64,000 nucleotides of DNA from Warburgia ugandensis (GCA_035236585.1 CP141136.1:50175136-50239135), one strand, 5' to 3'; shown: positions 12,828-26,444, counted from the stretch's first letter. Program-made: numbers and translations. Notes: a model not told the origin generated them from the letters alone.

Positions 12828-14556
12828 CAAACAAACATGCAACCCACTGCAGAGAAAACCCTTTTTCTACCCCCTCCTCTATTTTTTGGTTTCGACCCTA
12901 GGTAGTGATTAAGCCAAGGTCTACTAACCACCATCAGAACTCTCCTCTTTCCCTCTTCTTTTCTCTCTATCTCTATCTCCCTGTCACTGTTTCTCCTTTG
13001 CTCTCTTTTAGCTGGCATAGCCTGACCAACATGCTAGCCCCATCTCCTCCTCTCTCCCATCTTCCTTGCTCCACTAGTAAACATCCAATAGGCATAAAAA
13101 AACCCATCTCTCTATTCCCATCCTCTCTCATGCCATGAACTCCTAACTAGCAAACAACATTGGCTCCTATTTTCTCATCCCAACAGTCACCATACACAGG
13201 TGAGCCTCTTTTCATGTCGAATTCATTTAAACTCACACAAATTAGACCATTGATCATGTTTGGACCATTGATTGAACACCAAATCACTAGTCCAATCCAA
13301 CCATCCTTTGTAATGAAGCCATTGATCTGCCTCCGTTTCGGTTAATTTGTAACCAATTTGACCGTCCATTGCAATCAAACTATGGATCTGTCCCCAAGTG
13401 ATAGATTAGTAATGAATCCAACCCCCCATCACAATTGGACCACTGAACTATCCCTAAATGATAAACCTTTAGCTGAATTAGAAAACTCCCACATGATTCG
13501 ATCATTAATTAGCCACCAACAACCTAATAAATGACTAATACAATCTATTTATCATGATATAATAGTAAACTGATCATTAAATGTTAGATATGTGAATGAT
13601 TCACCCTGTTGAGATGTTCCAACAATTAATCAGTCACTTAGTACCTAGATATGCAATCAATATGAACTCCCAATAGATCTTGAGGTAGATTTCACACCAG
13701 ACCATCTGAAATGTAATTAGAATAGGCCCCTCACCTCCATCTAACTCTAGATTAGTGAACAAGTTCCTGGATTCATAGTTTATTTGAGTATTCATCTTGA
13801 TCTGGCACTACATCTCACCTCTAATTTGTTACGGTTCCTTGATTGGAGTGATAAATTGGCATATCTTTGATTCCCAATATACTAATTAGTGTTACACACA
13901 CTTGATTTAAGCTGTACATATATGGATCAACAATTAGAAATATAGATTGGGTAATCAACAAACCAAGCCAAAGGAGGTACACAAGTGAATTGAGCATTAG
14001 CACTGCATGAGGTAGGATGATTAAGATTGCTATCTTCGAATCTTAATAATATTTATGTTTTGTTAAGAATGAATTTTTGCAAATGATGACTTACATGTAC
14101 TATCTTGAATTTCAAATATTATCAAAGCATGTGAAAACTTAGTTATTGTCTTCTGATACATTTCACTTCATCAAATGAATGTCTAAAGCTTAAACTTAAA
14201 AATGCTAATGTGCCCTAGTTGTAGTACTTCAACACAAGTGTGTGAACTACTCCTTTTTTACTGGGAACATATATGCATACACGTAGTTGATATTGAAGAA
14301 TTTAGACCGTGATTGACTCCTAGGATAGCTCCAAATGTGAGATGAATGAAAAATATTTCATTGGGCTATTACAGCATTAAGACAAAGGAGTACTAGAATT
14401 GCTCACCTTGGTTGGATCCTATGCATATATCTTGTGGACATTGTAATACTTTGAAGATGGTTTGAACCTTGCACTTACAAGTAACATAAAAAAAATGTGT
14501 AGACATAATAGTATAACATTTAGAATGTTCAAATGGTGTGGAATGCTAAGGGTACA
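12828..14556 (+). mobile_element. Host LTR segment 2
   Basis: Continuation of the composite LTR between the solo LTR-C (ending 12827) and the solo LTR-A (starting 14557). It opens with a CT-rich block (12930-13110), as expected after the LTR promoter region. It then carries loose repeats of a GACCATTGATC-like motif (13230-13460) that also appear on the minus strand of the LTR at 19651-23643. No gene. Confidence 0.5.
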
Positions 14557-17232
14557 TGATGAGTGTTTAATATTTCATAAAAACCACCCAATTAACACCC
14601 ATGTGTTACAACTTATCACGGTAAATTAGGATTTTTAAACCAAAATTCATAACACATGCATTTTTTACCTAATAAAACAAAATTTTGTTATTTTTTGTCT
14701 AAAAGCTAGTGCAAGATAAGTATGTGATTACTCATATTTTTTTAGTATTTAATTATGATTTTTCACTTTTTGTTGGAATTAAGATGTTGATCCAAGGGCC
14801 GAGATCGATCGAGATGAAATAGAAGATCAAGATCAAAGATAGAGTCAAAGCCACAAATTTATCACTTCAACATAAACCAAAGGCCAAGAGCATCTTGAGT
14901 ACTAGTACTGGATGTGATTAAAGGAGCTAAAGATGGCCATAGTAGGTCAATAAAGTAAGTCATGCATTCCCACCACCTTTGCATGGTATCCACTTAAGCC
15001 ACCTTAGCCATATAAGCCATGAAAGAAGGCGGCAAACTAAGGAATTCAAGCCAAACCATAAAAGCCACTCAAGATAAGAGTTGAAACCGACAAAACAAGC
15101 CAAGGAAGCTTCCGAATCTAGCCATGAGCTTATCCAATGAAGCCTTCAAAGTTAGCCATCTAAACCGTCAAGCTAAGCTAAATGGAAGGTTAGGATTGGA
15201 GGAGATTCAAGAGAGTTATCCGTGAGTTATTTTGAAGATAATTAAGGAAAAATCTATTAAAATGAAAGAGCATGTGGACCAATGGGATAAGTGCAACCAA
15301 TTTTTAGAGTTTTGCTCATTTTCCCCCACTTTTTCCTTAAATTCCACCTCACCCTTCAGCTTCACTACGAATTTCCAAAACTCTCACTTGCTCCACCTCT
15401 TAGGAAACATCCTAACAAACCAAATAGCTCCACCTAACACCCCCCATCCCTTTCCTATCTCATTCCCAACCACTTTCCTAAAAAAAGGCAATCAATGATT
15501 TTTGGAAGGGGGAGGATGCCCCTTGTTAAAAAATAGGCGTCTCCCACTTACTTCCCACCTTAAGACAGCCCTCCTTCTGACCCACTTTCCTATTTGATAT
15601 CTTCCCTTTTTCCCCCATCCTAGCCATTAAAATTAACCCTCTTTAATTCCCACCACACCATAATACTATGTTAAAATCATCCAAAAACCAAATCGAAAGT
15701 GATCTTTTTCTCCATTGTAAAAGGACACCTCCTCCACTCGGAAGGAGATGTTCACTTTGTTCCAGCCCTTTGAATCCTTTTTCTTGATGTTTTGTGATGG
15801 TTTTGGGTTCAGCTACAAATGTCCAAGGTTTATGCTTCTTATTCAAGTGTTCAACCAAGAATTTTTAGGGTTTTGATTCATCTTTGAAGGTTGGTTAGCC
15901 TTTGTTGGAATTTCTTCTTTTCATGTCAGTTTTTGCTTTGTTTTCCTTGCTTTTAATATAAGATTCAAATATGGTTTTCCCTTGGAGTGAAAGCCAAGGG
16001 AAGTCACCTTGAACCTAGTTTTTTTCTTTATCTTTCACTGCATCTTATTTCTCTTTTAGCCCTCTTGATTTTCCACCTTTGGTTGCTTAAGTTCCATTGA
16101 TTGTTGCCTTAGTTTTGCACAGGATTTTCCTTTGATTTCAAGCAGACTTATTCCTGAGTGAATGTTGGAACAATGGAAGAAGAGTTTGGCTTGTAATTGA
16201 GGAGTGATTTAGATTGAGCGAACATCATTGTAATAGCATTTAATTTTCAGATTTGAACAACATGTATGGAGTGTTATGTTGATGACTTTTTGGATGTGAT
16301 TCAATGAGATTAGTGGAATTGTCAATTCATGTTTGTCTCTAGAAGTAAACTAACTTTGTTCTTGAATTTTTGAATGCATTAGAAGTGATCAATTCCATTT
16401 TTTAGATGTTATAGTCATTGAATGTTTCAATCACATTACTTATAGAATTTCTTTGCATGAATGATGTATGTTAATTTCCAACACTATACAATCTTGTTTA
16501 CTTGATTTTTCATGACTCCAATTAGATTGCTAGATAGCTTAGTTAGTGTTAGAAATAGATTGCATGCTTAGGATTCCAAAGTAGTTGATTAAATCCATTC
16601 CTATCCAATGAATCATACATACCATTCTATGTTTACATGTATGTTACTTAGGTAGTTTTATTTTCATTGTTGTTAGTAATTGCTTTCATTTATTTTTCTA
16701 TTTTGATTGTAGTTATATTCCATTAGTTTGATTCTTACATAATGGGAAAGTAATCAAATTTTTCATAATTGTTGAAATAGTTGATTTTGTTGCTTACTTT
16801 TTTTAGTTTTGCATAATTAGGAAAGTAGTTTGTTTAAGCATGCTTCCATTAGAGTAGTTTTTAATTTCATGTTTAGGAAAGCTTCTAAATTTCATTCTAG
16901 GAAAGTTGTTAATTAGGAAAGTCATAAAATTAGAAGTTTTAATTTAGGAAAGTTTTAATTTTAGAAAGTGCATATATTAGGAAAGTTTTCCATTTAGCAT
17001 GTTTCTCGTTTGTGCTTAATTTCCATTTCTTGTTTTTACTTAGTTTATAATTTCATGCTTTAATTTTCATTCTTAATTTAGGTTAAAAAATCACTTGAAT
17101 TTTGGCTAGGTTAGAAAGTTTAAAGTAGGGACCACTAGCATTACAATAGTTCACACCTTGTGGGATTGACCTCACTAGCATGCTATATTGCAAACGATTC
17201 ATGCGCTTGTGAGTTTATTTAAAACAATAATA
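14557..17232 (+). mobile_element. Solo LTR-A, plus strand (about 2676 bp)
   Basis: It starts TGATGAGTGTTTAATATT and follows the LTR-A landmarks: GATCCAAGGGCCGAGATCGA near 14792, the CACCACCTTTGCATG block near 14970, the family stem-loop at 15508-15545, a CT-rich stretch, and the GTGGGATTGACCTCACTAGC...ATGCGCTTGTGAG end. The right boundary is set by aligning the last 30 bases with the 32470 end; the terminal dinucleotide has decayed. I see no convincing target duplication (left flank GTACA). No internal region is attached. Confidence 0.75.
15508..15545 (+). other. LTR-A stem-loop
   Basis: GGGGGAGGATGCC, an A/T-rich loop, then GGCGTCTCCC. It occupies the same place in the LTR as the structures at 887-924 (minus) and 30623-30657 (plus). 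Confidence 0.65.
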
Positions 17233-19650
17233 TAATAGTAACAAAGTAAAGATTGTAGTGTAGCTCACAAGGTTTTTCAAATATCAGAAGACCTAAGCAA
17301 CTTACTAAAAGATGTCATAGTAATGAAGGTAAAATAGAACTTAATATGCTATGACTCTTGCTTATCAAGATAGGAAGCTTAAGGAAAGAATCTTAATGTT
17401 TTCATAACCAAGAGATAGAATAATAATTGTGTTATTGGTAGGCATTGTCTAGGTTAATTTTAACCTTTTTTTACTACTATTTGTTGAAATGGTTTATCTA
17501 TTTATATGTATGATTTCAAGGGGTCATGTTCATGTGAAATGCTTCACATTTATGCTTAGAAAGGATCTAATAATTACATTGACAAATGCAAAAGATATCC
17601 ATATCTTGTGGCCTAGAGCTGTAACATGTTTGTCATTAATGATAAAGGCTTTATTACTAGTTTGACTATGGTCCACTTACCTAATGCAGTTTAAAATTGT
17701 TTAAAGATCCATCCTTTATAATCATTGCTTTGGAGAGTGATTTAAAGCATCTGAAAGTTGCATTACGTTTTATATGATAGCTACTTGTTATGAACTATGA
17801 ATTAAGCATGCCTAGTTGGACATTAATTGTTTTGATGTGGATATTGGATGCATAATTTTGGGGACTTGAAGAGCACTATCTAATGAATGATGATTGCCTA
17901 TTTTGAAAGTTCATGAAAACATTTTTTATAGCTTGTTGAGGATATGGGATTGAAATGTTGTCATACCTTAGAAATGAATAGATTTTAATGGTTTCTCATA
18001 AGACTTTGAAAAGTAATTTATCCTCGTACAACGATTCTAGTGATGTTATTTGATTTATGTTTTAGGCATGCACTCTATGAGTGGCTGTAATCCTTAGAGA
18101 TATTATTTGATTGATGTTTAGGCATGCACTTTATGAGTGGTTGTATGTCCTAGAGATGTTATTTGATTGGTGTTTTAAGTAAGTCCTCTACGGTCAACTA
18201 TAAATGCTAAAGATTGATATTGAATGTGTTATTTAATTTATGTTTTAGGCAAGAAGTCTAAGAGTGGTTGTAAACCCTAGAGATATTATTTGATTGATGT
18301 TTAGGTAGGCACTCTATGAGTGGCCATAAGTCCTAGAGATGTTATTTGACTAATGTTTTTGGCAAGTGCTCTACAAGTAACTATAACTCCTGGAGATGTT
18401 ACTTGATAGATGTTTTTAGCAATCTTTCTATGAGTCATTGTAAGTCCTGGGGATAAGCCCTAATGTTAATGCTTCATCAATGCTTTAGGCAAGTGTTTTA
18501 TGAGGAGCTATAATTCCTTGTGGATATGGATTTCATTGATATTTTATACAAGCACTCTCTGAGTTGTTATGAGTCCCAAAGCTATAATTTTGATTGTTGT
18601 TTTTTATGGGTGCTCAATGAGACCTGTAAGACCTAGAGACATACATGCTTATGGGAAGTAGTAAGACCTAGAGGAATGCACACCTAGGGCTATAGTAAGA
18701 CCCAAAGATAGGCACATCTGGGATTGGCTTAAGACTGAGGCATGAGTACTACACATAGCTATAAGTCATGGAGACCTTATGCCTCGAGGTGCAGTTGGCC
18801 ACTAACCTATTAGATAATATTAATACCATCCTACGATGGAGGCAATTGGCAATAGGAGTAACCTATTATGGTGAAGTCCTCTGAGTGGTAGCCAGATAGT
18901 CCCTATGAGCTCCAGAGGGTTGAGGTTGTGTAGTATCCACAAACCCATGTAAAGGTTGATAGAAGGTCCCAGCAAGCATAGGAGTCTGGATTTGGTTGGG
19001 CCATATTGGACATGCTGGTCACTCTTGAGAGTCTAGACTAGTCCTATCGTAGTAGGGATATGTGTCATTGTCCATTTGGTAGGACTATATGTTATCATCT
19101 TGGTGGTAGGACTATATGCTACCTGATTTTCACAATTGTGGTTTTTAGTTTGATTTGATACAAAGGAATTTATGTGCATCCTTAATTGATGATTTGTTTT
19201 CGAAACCACAAATAGCTTTTGGTTTTTCTAGATCAAATATTTTTTGAATGTTGGTGTGCTAATGATTGGACTTTAAGCATATAATATGCCATTCATCTTT
19301 ATCAACTAACTCCATCTTTTATTGATACCCTGCTTTAAACACTTGCATCTAGCTCATGGTTTTACTATTATAATTATGACATATATATTCATTTTTTCAA
19401 ACTAATGGCTTTACCATGGCTAGGTTACTAAAGTATTGGATTAATTGAGCATTGTGAACAATTCTACGTGATTATTTATTCAACCATACATGCATTTAAA
19501 ATGTAGTGTGTTTGTGAAGAAATGTATGTTACTTGATTATCTGCACACATGACAATGAGAATGTTAAATACCTCAACCTTTATAAATTGATTTAACTATT
19601 AAATGACAAACAATGTAGACATTGATAGTGATATATTGAATGATCATGTA
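17233..19650 (+). mobile_element. Host LTR segment 3
   Basis: Continuation of the composite LTR between the solo LTR-A and the minus-strand LTR-C. It contains a 57-bp tandem array (18043-18630), followed by GC-richer DNA with ACCTAGAG/AGACC words (18610-19130) that corresponds in position to 11460-11640 of the solo LTR-C. No gene. Confidence 0.5.
18043..18630 (+). repeat. About 57-bp degenerate tandem array, nine to ten units
   Basis: The consensus unit begins GATGTTATTTGATTGATGTT, continues TTAGGCAAGCACTCTATGAG and ends TGGCTATAAGTCCTAGA. Individual units vary by substitutions and small indels. The array sits inside the composite LTR, at a place comparable to, but with a different sequence from, the 54-bp array of the solo LTR-C. 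Confidence 0.8.
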
Positions 19651-20044
19651 TGTGATGACTTGGGCTTTTTTATGCATTTTTAAATGTAGAATGAATTCCT
19701 AATGTGAGATCGATCCCTATTTGAAAACAACTTCATGAAAAGAATACAATGTAGCAAAAGATTAATTTTCTTTTAAATTCATTTTGAAAACCCTGAGTGT
19801 CATTTACTTCCAATAAAATAGCTAAAGAAATTTATTTATTTTACATAAAACTAAAACACAAATACATGCATCCTAGAACTATCGAATCACAGCTCATAGT
19901 CGCATTGTAATAATTACATATATATGTCCAAGAGGAATAAGTCATATACTTGCATTGATTAAAGTTTGTTATGCTATTGTCTTCAATCCAGATTTGTATC
20001 CACCTCAATTTGCTCTAACTCAAGTCAAATTCTTCACAGACTTG

Positions 20045-20071
20045 AGATATTGTAAACAATTTACAATATCT
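20045..20071 (-). other. LTR-C stem-loop (copy 2), perfect 12-bp stem
   Basis: AGATATTGTAAA, loop CAA, TTTACAATATCT: a perfect 12-bp inverted repeat 394 bases inside the LTR end. Confidence 0.8.
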
Positions 20072-22561
20072 TAACAAGCTTCACTTATGTAGGCTGCTTC
20101 ACATCTATTATACCAATTTTGAAAACCAATTATAACCAATATTTCAATTAAACTTTCATGCAATTCTAAAGAATATAAAGATTAGATCAGAGACAAGAAA
20201 TGTAGATGAAACCACATGTAAATCTCAGTTTATAATTTTGTGCTAAAACAATTTAGATAATATCAAGGTAAAATATGCATGACTTTAAATGTATATTTTT
20301 CATATGACTACATCTGCATGGCACTCTCACACAAATTGTAACATATAATGTATTACAAAATCATATGAATGCATAACATGTAAATTATGTGAAAGATCCT
20401 CCATTCAACTGGATAATTGAAATGCCATAAGATCCTTATAATTTAAAAATAGTAATTAGTTAAACTACAAATGTTGGCATTCCCAAACTGACAACATCTT
20501 CATCTTGTGCACATATGCACCCGGCAAACACATCAGCTAGTTAGTCATGAGTACTCATCTAAAGATCATCATCATGCCCATCTACATGGGGCACAAAAGA
20601 GAAATCTCATGGTACACTATGCTAACGACTAGCTCACTGAAATTGTGTGTCTTTAGTATTTAAAGACCAACCACCATAGACTCCACGACAATTATGGATA
20701 TGTCTTGAAAAGGGTGTTGTGAACACCTCTAGTGATTGTTTTCCTACCACAACAGTAGAGAAAAAACCAAGTGCCTCTTTGGGCATAGATACCTACCACC
20801 TTTGGTGGTTAGAGCCCGAGAGGCCAAACCCGTACAACCTCTTAGCATAGTGCCCATCAGGCTCATTAGCTTGAAGAAACATATAACTCAATCAAATATT
20901 ATTAAATCATATATCTTATGCAAAACCATGCATTTCTTTGACTCATCTCAAAGCATGGGATTGATGCAATTTTAAGCATAATTATTTCTTTTAAAAACAC
21001 ACAACTACGTGTAATAGAATGAGCAACATCATTTTCGTTTTCCATATAAAATTATGCATCATGGTTATGAAAGTACATATTCATAAATCACATGTCTCAT
21101 TGAAAATATTGCATTCTTCTAAAGCTAAAATAATGCAACATGAAAAAATATGAATTTTATTATAGTCAAGTAGCCTCAAATAGGAAGCATTATAATCAAA
21201 TGATTTGATTATTTAAAATCTCCACATCTTAGTAAAGCTAATGAGATTCTGAAAATCCCCATGGCAAATAAATGTTAAAACTACCTACCTCGGAAATGAT
21301 TATCCAAATCCTTGAAATGCTCAATAAGCTTAGTTTGTACTAGTCAACATCTCTGTCAACACATGTAAATTACAATGTCATTTATCTTATGATTTCTTAA
21401 TTGCGACTTATTTACGCTTTGATCACCATTAACATGGTGATCTTGCTTTTGCCAATTTCTAATCATACATATTCCTCTATTTTAGTTGAAATGTTAAATC
21501 TTGACTATTGATTAAAGATCAATAGTTTAGATCATCTAATTGTCCTTAATTCCTATTAATCTCTGACTTATAGATAATTTATTTCATCTCTCAATGTTTG
21601 ATTTATTGATCTGACTATCAGGTTGAATTCTGATAGATCAAATCTATAGTTCCAAGTCACGCTAGCATCAAATCTTCGAATCTAATTGCTAAAATAAATA
21701 GTTCAATTATTGTTAATAAGGTTTAACACATTCTAATCTTGTTGGTTTTCTAAATTTTCTATAGTTTATTAAGCATAACTAAGATAAAACTAAAATTTAA
21801 TTAATGTAATTAAGACTCCAAAGTGGTCTTACCTTCGATCACTTAAATCCATGTATGACACTGTGTCTGATGTGACCTAATCAAGTTTGATCACCTTTGA
21901 TAAAAAATTCGAGAGTGAACAGCTCATATTAAGCATTAGTTCTATGCTCAAATCTAAATGGAATTTCGAATCGGTGGCTGATCAAGGTGTTAGGTAGTTG
22001 ATTATAGGTTAGATCACCTTAAAAGGATGGACTAGCTGTAGACCTAGCATCTAGTGGTCGATTGACTATTGGATCATGATGAAAAGGTCAAATCAATCAC
22101 AGATCTGAGTTTTGGTCCTTGATTAATAGTTGGACCATGTGGGTGTTTGTTTATTTGATCATAAATTAGACATTAAATGATAGATCATGTGCAAGATGAT
22201 GATGGATGGTCAGATCTAATTCTGATTGGTCAGATCCATGATTCCAGGATTTATGTCCTTAATTCAAGTTTGATTTGGGTATATAGATCGACTACATTAT
22301 CTAATTGATCACTTCTTGGGGTATGATCATTTTAATATAATAGATTTGTGAAATTTTTATAGTTTCTAGGTCATGATTAGTTAAAAATTTACTTTTGTAA
22401 GATTTTTTTTGTATAATTAGGTTCATGTCGTCAAGAAAAATCCCATGGACCTTTTCGATGTAAATCAGACTTGTATAGCCTTCTGAATTAAAGATTTTGT
22501 GCTTTATATTTTTTTAAATTATTTAGATTTAAATCTAGACTGAAATAGATCAAAAATGGCG

Positions 22562-22620
22562 TCACCATGATGCACTAGAGTAGAATGCATGATCCAGAAC
22601 ATTCTGGTGCATCTTGGTGA
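22562..22620. repeat. 17-bp inverted repeat inside LTR-C
   Basis: TCACCATGATGCACTAG at 22562-22578 pairs with CTGGTGCATCTTGGTGA at 22604-22620, with two mismatches. The 25-base spacer holds a second, shorter palindromic stretch (AGAATG...CATTCT). Function unknown. Confidence 0.7.
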
Positions 22621-23643
22621 TAGAATGCACAAGGAGTGTCTTAGTTTCTAGGACATAGTGGTATCCTAGTAGAACCACAATTGCTCTACATGCGCGCATG
22701 AGCGAGAATGATCCTAGACGGTGTGTCTTCATATAGCGGCACCAAGATGAGTCCTAGTTGTATATTAGCTGACCAGGATGAGACAGACTGATCCAGACCA
22801 TTAGATTATTCCAGTCTTTGGTCAACAACCATGATCATTCAAAAGTTTACTCTTTTTGGGGTTTCTAGGGTTTTGGGGTCCCATGATATCATTGGATGGC
22901 TCAGATATTCCATCTGAGCTGTCCTTGAGTGGGTACCACATTAGATCCATTGGATTTATTTTCACTAGCAATTTCCCAGCTAGTGAGAGTAGATCAGGCT
23001 TAGATCTAAGGAAAAAACATTGGAAAAGGGAAAAGGAGGCTGAGAAAGGGGGATAAAGTACCTAATTTACTAGAGAGGGGTGGATTTGGGGTTTTTTAAT
23101 GGCTGCAGCCATTCCAGTGCCCACTGTAACCCTAGGTCATCAAAAACTATGGAATGAAGGAGGTAGCCAAAAGGAGAAGAAGGGCAAAAGGAGAGGAGAA
23201 AGAGATGGAGCTCGAGGAGGAAAGAGGAAATGTGCCGAGGAAAGGGAAGGGGGTCTTTTATCACTGATGATCTGCGATCTGTGTTTCTTGGATAGGCACG
23301 ATCACCAACATATTTCTCTGACAAAGGAGTCAGAGACGGGGGTGTCATTATAAAAAGTGGTCCCCTCTAATTGTGACCTTTCTATATTTTGAAAGATATC
23401 AATGGGTTATTTGTGAAATTATAAGAATGCTCTTATACTTAAAAACTATATAACTTTCTCACCCAAACTTCGTTTTCAATGTTCTTAGTGTCGTTGGATT
23501 CCATTTTTTGAGTAGTATCCAATTATTAAGGTTTCAACAATTTATTTGAATTTTATAAAAATCTCATTACAAAATTTTACTTTTTCCATTTTTTTGGTAG
23601 TAAAAATTCCATAAAATAAGCTTTTAAATTTTGGGTTATTACA

Positions 23644-24151
23644 ATATATGATGAACAATCTTGAAGAACTATATGTTATGAATAATTTGGAATGATTATA
23701 TGTTTATGCATGAAAAGTGATCTTAATACAACTAAACATTTATTAACAATAAAGGCATAGAATGCTTGAATCCTCATGAAAAGATTTGTCAACTATACTG
23801 ATTTACACATATAGACTGATTTCATGGACGCACGATTTGATTACCTATAATTTGGCGTAGCACTTGTTTTGATATGATAAATTATAAAAAATACATTCAT
23901 TATATAAATCATGAATTGTTGCCAAAATAATAACTTATTCTACCTATACAAGTGCAAGCCTGTTGAGACATTGTAATTTGTTTTACAATTTCTCAAACTT
24001 GAGGAATTAGTATGGAAGGATGTACAGGTCGGGTTGCAAACTTGAAAGAAAACCGTGGAGTTTGAAAATTTAGCAGTATGGGATTTTCAGTATCTAAAGG
24101 GTGAGTCTTGCCACTTGAGATTTGTTTTGTGATTTATTAGAAAATGTGAAT
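23644..24151 (+). mobile_element. Host LTR segment 4 with stem-loop
   Basis: Continuation of the composite LTR to the right of the minus-strand LTR-C. The stretch CCTATACAAGTGCAAGCCTG and the stem-loop at 23963-23996 align with the minus strand at 20030-20090. This shows it is the same part of the LTR in plus orientation. It ends where LTR-A begins at 24152. Confidence 0.65.
23963..23996 (+). other. LTR-C stem-loop (copy 3)
   Basis: TTGAGACATTGTAA, a short T-rich loop, then TTTACAATTTCTCAA: about 14 bp of stem with one mismatch. Confidence 0.7.
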
Positions 24152-24445
24152 TGATAAGTAGTCAATTTTGAATCAAAAGTAATCAATTACCAGTATATGC
24201 TTCATAAACTACAAGGCATTATTCTAGGAATTTTTTAAAATTCATGGCACATGCATTTTTGAATTGATAATCCAAAAATCTAATATTTTTATGTGCAGAA
24301 GCTAATCCAAAGTAAATGTGTAGACTATCATATTTTTATAGACACAAAATAACATTTTTAATCTATTTTAGGTGTTAAAGAATGATCCAAAGGTCTAGAT
24401 AACTTTAAATGATAATCGATGATCTAGATAGACCCGAAGAGCCAT

Positions 24446-26444
24446 TGTTATGTTTTTCGCAAGTGCACGGGCTATTATAGCATACCGTGTGCAAGTATAG
24501 GTCAATCCTAGAGGGACTTGCTTTACGAATTTGGAGTTTTAATAAAATTTAATTATTTAAAAATTGAAATTAAATGATAGATATAAATAAAAAGTGATGC
24601 TAGACTTCAGATGTATTTAATCAGTGAAAATTACAGAAATCCAATTAAAAAAGAGACAATTTAACTAACGAAACATGAAAAATGTACTCCCCTAGACTGA
24701 TTATCACCAATTTCTTCAAATTTGGGCTCATAAACTTTGATTAGCCTCAATTAGTATCTTCTTGGTACTTCTAGTTGATGGTCCGCTGGAGGGATTAGGT
24801 AGATTCTCAATAATTGCAAAGATCTAGTCTAGATAAAAAATTTGGATGTTACCAGCTTAGATCTAATTTTTTATTCTAGATTGAAGGTCAGGAATGATAA
24901 ACATGCTATAAAATGTCCTAAAAACTAGATCTGGAAGTTGATTTAAAATTAGATGAGAAATTGAAGATATTCAGTGATTGAAGCAGAATCGTTGATCTGA
25001 TTAAACTTGAGTAAGACAGGTTTGGATATTACAATTCCTGCATTAAATGAGAATAACACAAAACATGAATAAAATAGAACATAGATAAGAATAGTAACAT
25101 GACTAAAATGTAATAAAAATTATTCTACTACTATTAAGGTCAAAAAGGGAATTTTTCTTAAAAGTTCCTTAAATTTCTCGTAAAAAAAAAAATGAAACAA
25201 AACGAGGACTATGACACCTACTGGTGATGGAGAAGTTGGAGATAGGAAATCAGGCATCTATTTCGTTGAAGAAGCAGGGTGCTGCGTCGTTCAGTGGAAT
25301 CTAGACGGTGTGGTGCAATGGAGAATTGAGTCGGTTTGGGTGGTGGAGACTGGCAGAGATGATCTGGGCATCAAGTCGCTGGTGCAGTGGAAACTATTAG
25401 GAATAGAGATCAAGGGAGAGAGGCTTGACTACTAGTGTGGTAGATGATGAGCCAGGCAGGGAAGTTCGATGAGGCTTAGTTGAGCTATGCTGACAATTTG
25501 AAGACGGGGACTAGTGGATTGGAAAATCAGTAATGGGGGAGTTAGGACGGTGCAAACCAAATAGGGAAGGTGGGTGGGTGGTAGTGAAGGAATGGGAAAA
25601 AGGAGGTATATGATGTCGAGACCGAGATAGGCGGTGCTGTGAAGGGAGCCTGGCCTTTGGAGCAGAGTGTGATAGGAGAACATGGGCAGTAGGGTGCAAG
25701 CAGTGGAGTGAATGGGTGATGGATGTGACAAGTAATTGAAAAGGAAACAGGAAGGTGGCTGGGAAAGAAGAACTAGTGTGGTGAATGGAAACAGAAGTAG
25801 AGGGAAATAGGGAAAAAAAGAAAAAGAAAAAGGAAATGGCAAGGTGGCCGTGAAAAGATAGAAGAGAGAGTGAAAGAGAACGACAGTAAAAGGAAAGAGA
25901 GAAAAAAAATAACAATGAAAGCAAGGGAAACAAAGCAAAGTTGAGGAAGGAAAACAAACGAAAAAGGACTTCCCTTTAGGCTTCCACAGTTCCGTCTTTA
26001 TAAACTTTCCATCCTTCTAATTCTCTTCTCCCCCTGTTTTCTTATCCTTTAGGAGTTAGTTTTCACGTGGGAAACTTCCTCTTCTTTCAAATCCTATCCC
26101 TAATCTCCTCTCTTTATTAGAACTATTTTCTTTTAGAAAACCATCCCCTCTTACCTTATTGATCTTTAAGATGATCTACATCATTGAAATTCAATCTGAT
26201 CCATCAATGCATATTTTGGTTGATCTGCAAAAAAACAAACCAAATTAGAGTCATCTGAACAGTACATTATACCTTTGATTAGCTCTGATGATCATCTAAC
26301 TGTTAATTTTGACAAATTAATTGTTGGATGATCAATTAGGGCTAAAATAAAAATTAAACTAAAAATTACAATTTTGATGAGTTAGATGATCTAATTGAAT
26401 GCTAAATTAGGGATATTTTGACCAAAATTGAACACTTAATAGCA
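24446..26444 (-). mobile_element. Solo LTR-B, minus strand (1999 bp)
   Basis: On the minus strand it starts TGCTATTAAGTGTTCAATTT at 26444 and ends CACTTGCGAAAAACATAACA at 24446. Block by block it matches the plus-strand copy at 59830-61868: the first 150 bases with TAATTTAGCATTCAATTAGA, the GTTAGATGATC motifs, a CT-rich centre, and the GTGCACTTGCGA end. It splits LTR-A cleanly between two adjacent landmarks. The flanks GCCAT and GGACA do not form a convincing duplication. The long minus-strand open frames at 25432-25957 (Ser/Pro/Leu/Phe-rich) come from the CT-rich centre and are not genes. Confidence 0.8.

Larger units (their letters stand above)
19651..23643 (-). mobile_element. Solo LTR-C, minus strand (3993 bp)
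   Basis: On the minus strand it starts TGTAATAACCCAAAATTT at 23643 and ends CCCAAGTCATCACA at 19651. The 3' part aligns with 12690-12827 (ATGACACTCAGGGTTTTC against GTGACATCCGGGTTTTTG, and so on). The stem-loop is at 20045-20071. Flanks are ATGTA (19646-19650) and ATATA (23644-23648), a 4-of-5 target duplication. No internal region is attached. CT-rich leader DNA on the minus strand lies at 23100-23330. The short frames at 20736-20975, 22856-23056 and 23070-23353 are LTR sequence. Confidence 0.75.

Noticed and set aside
25432..25957. Two overlapping minus-strand open frames of 148 and 168 codons
   Set aside because: They are Phe/Ser/Leu/Pro-rich, lie in the CT-rich centre of solo LTR-B, overlap each other in different frames, and show no domain or family motif.
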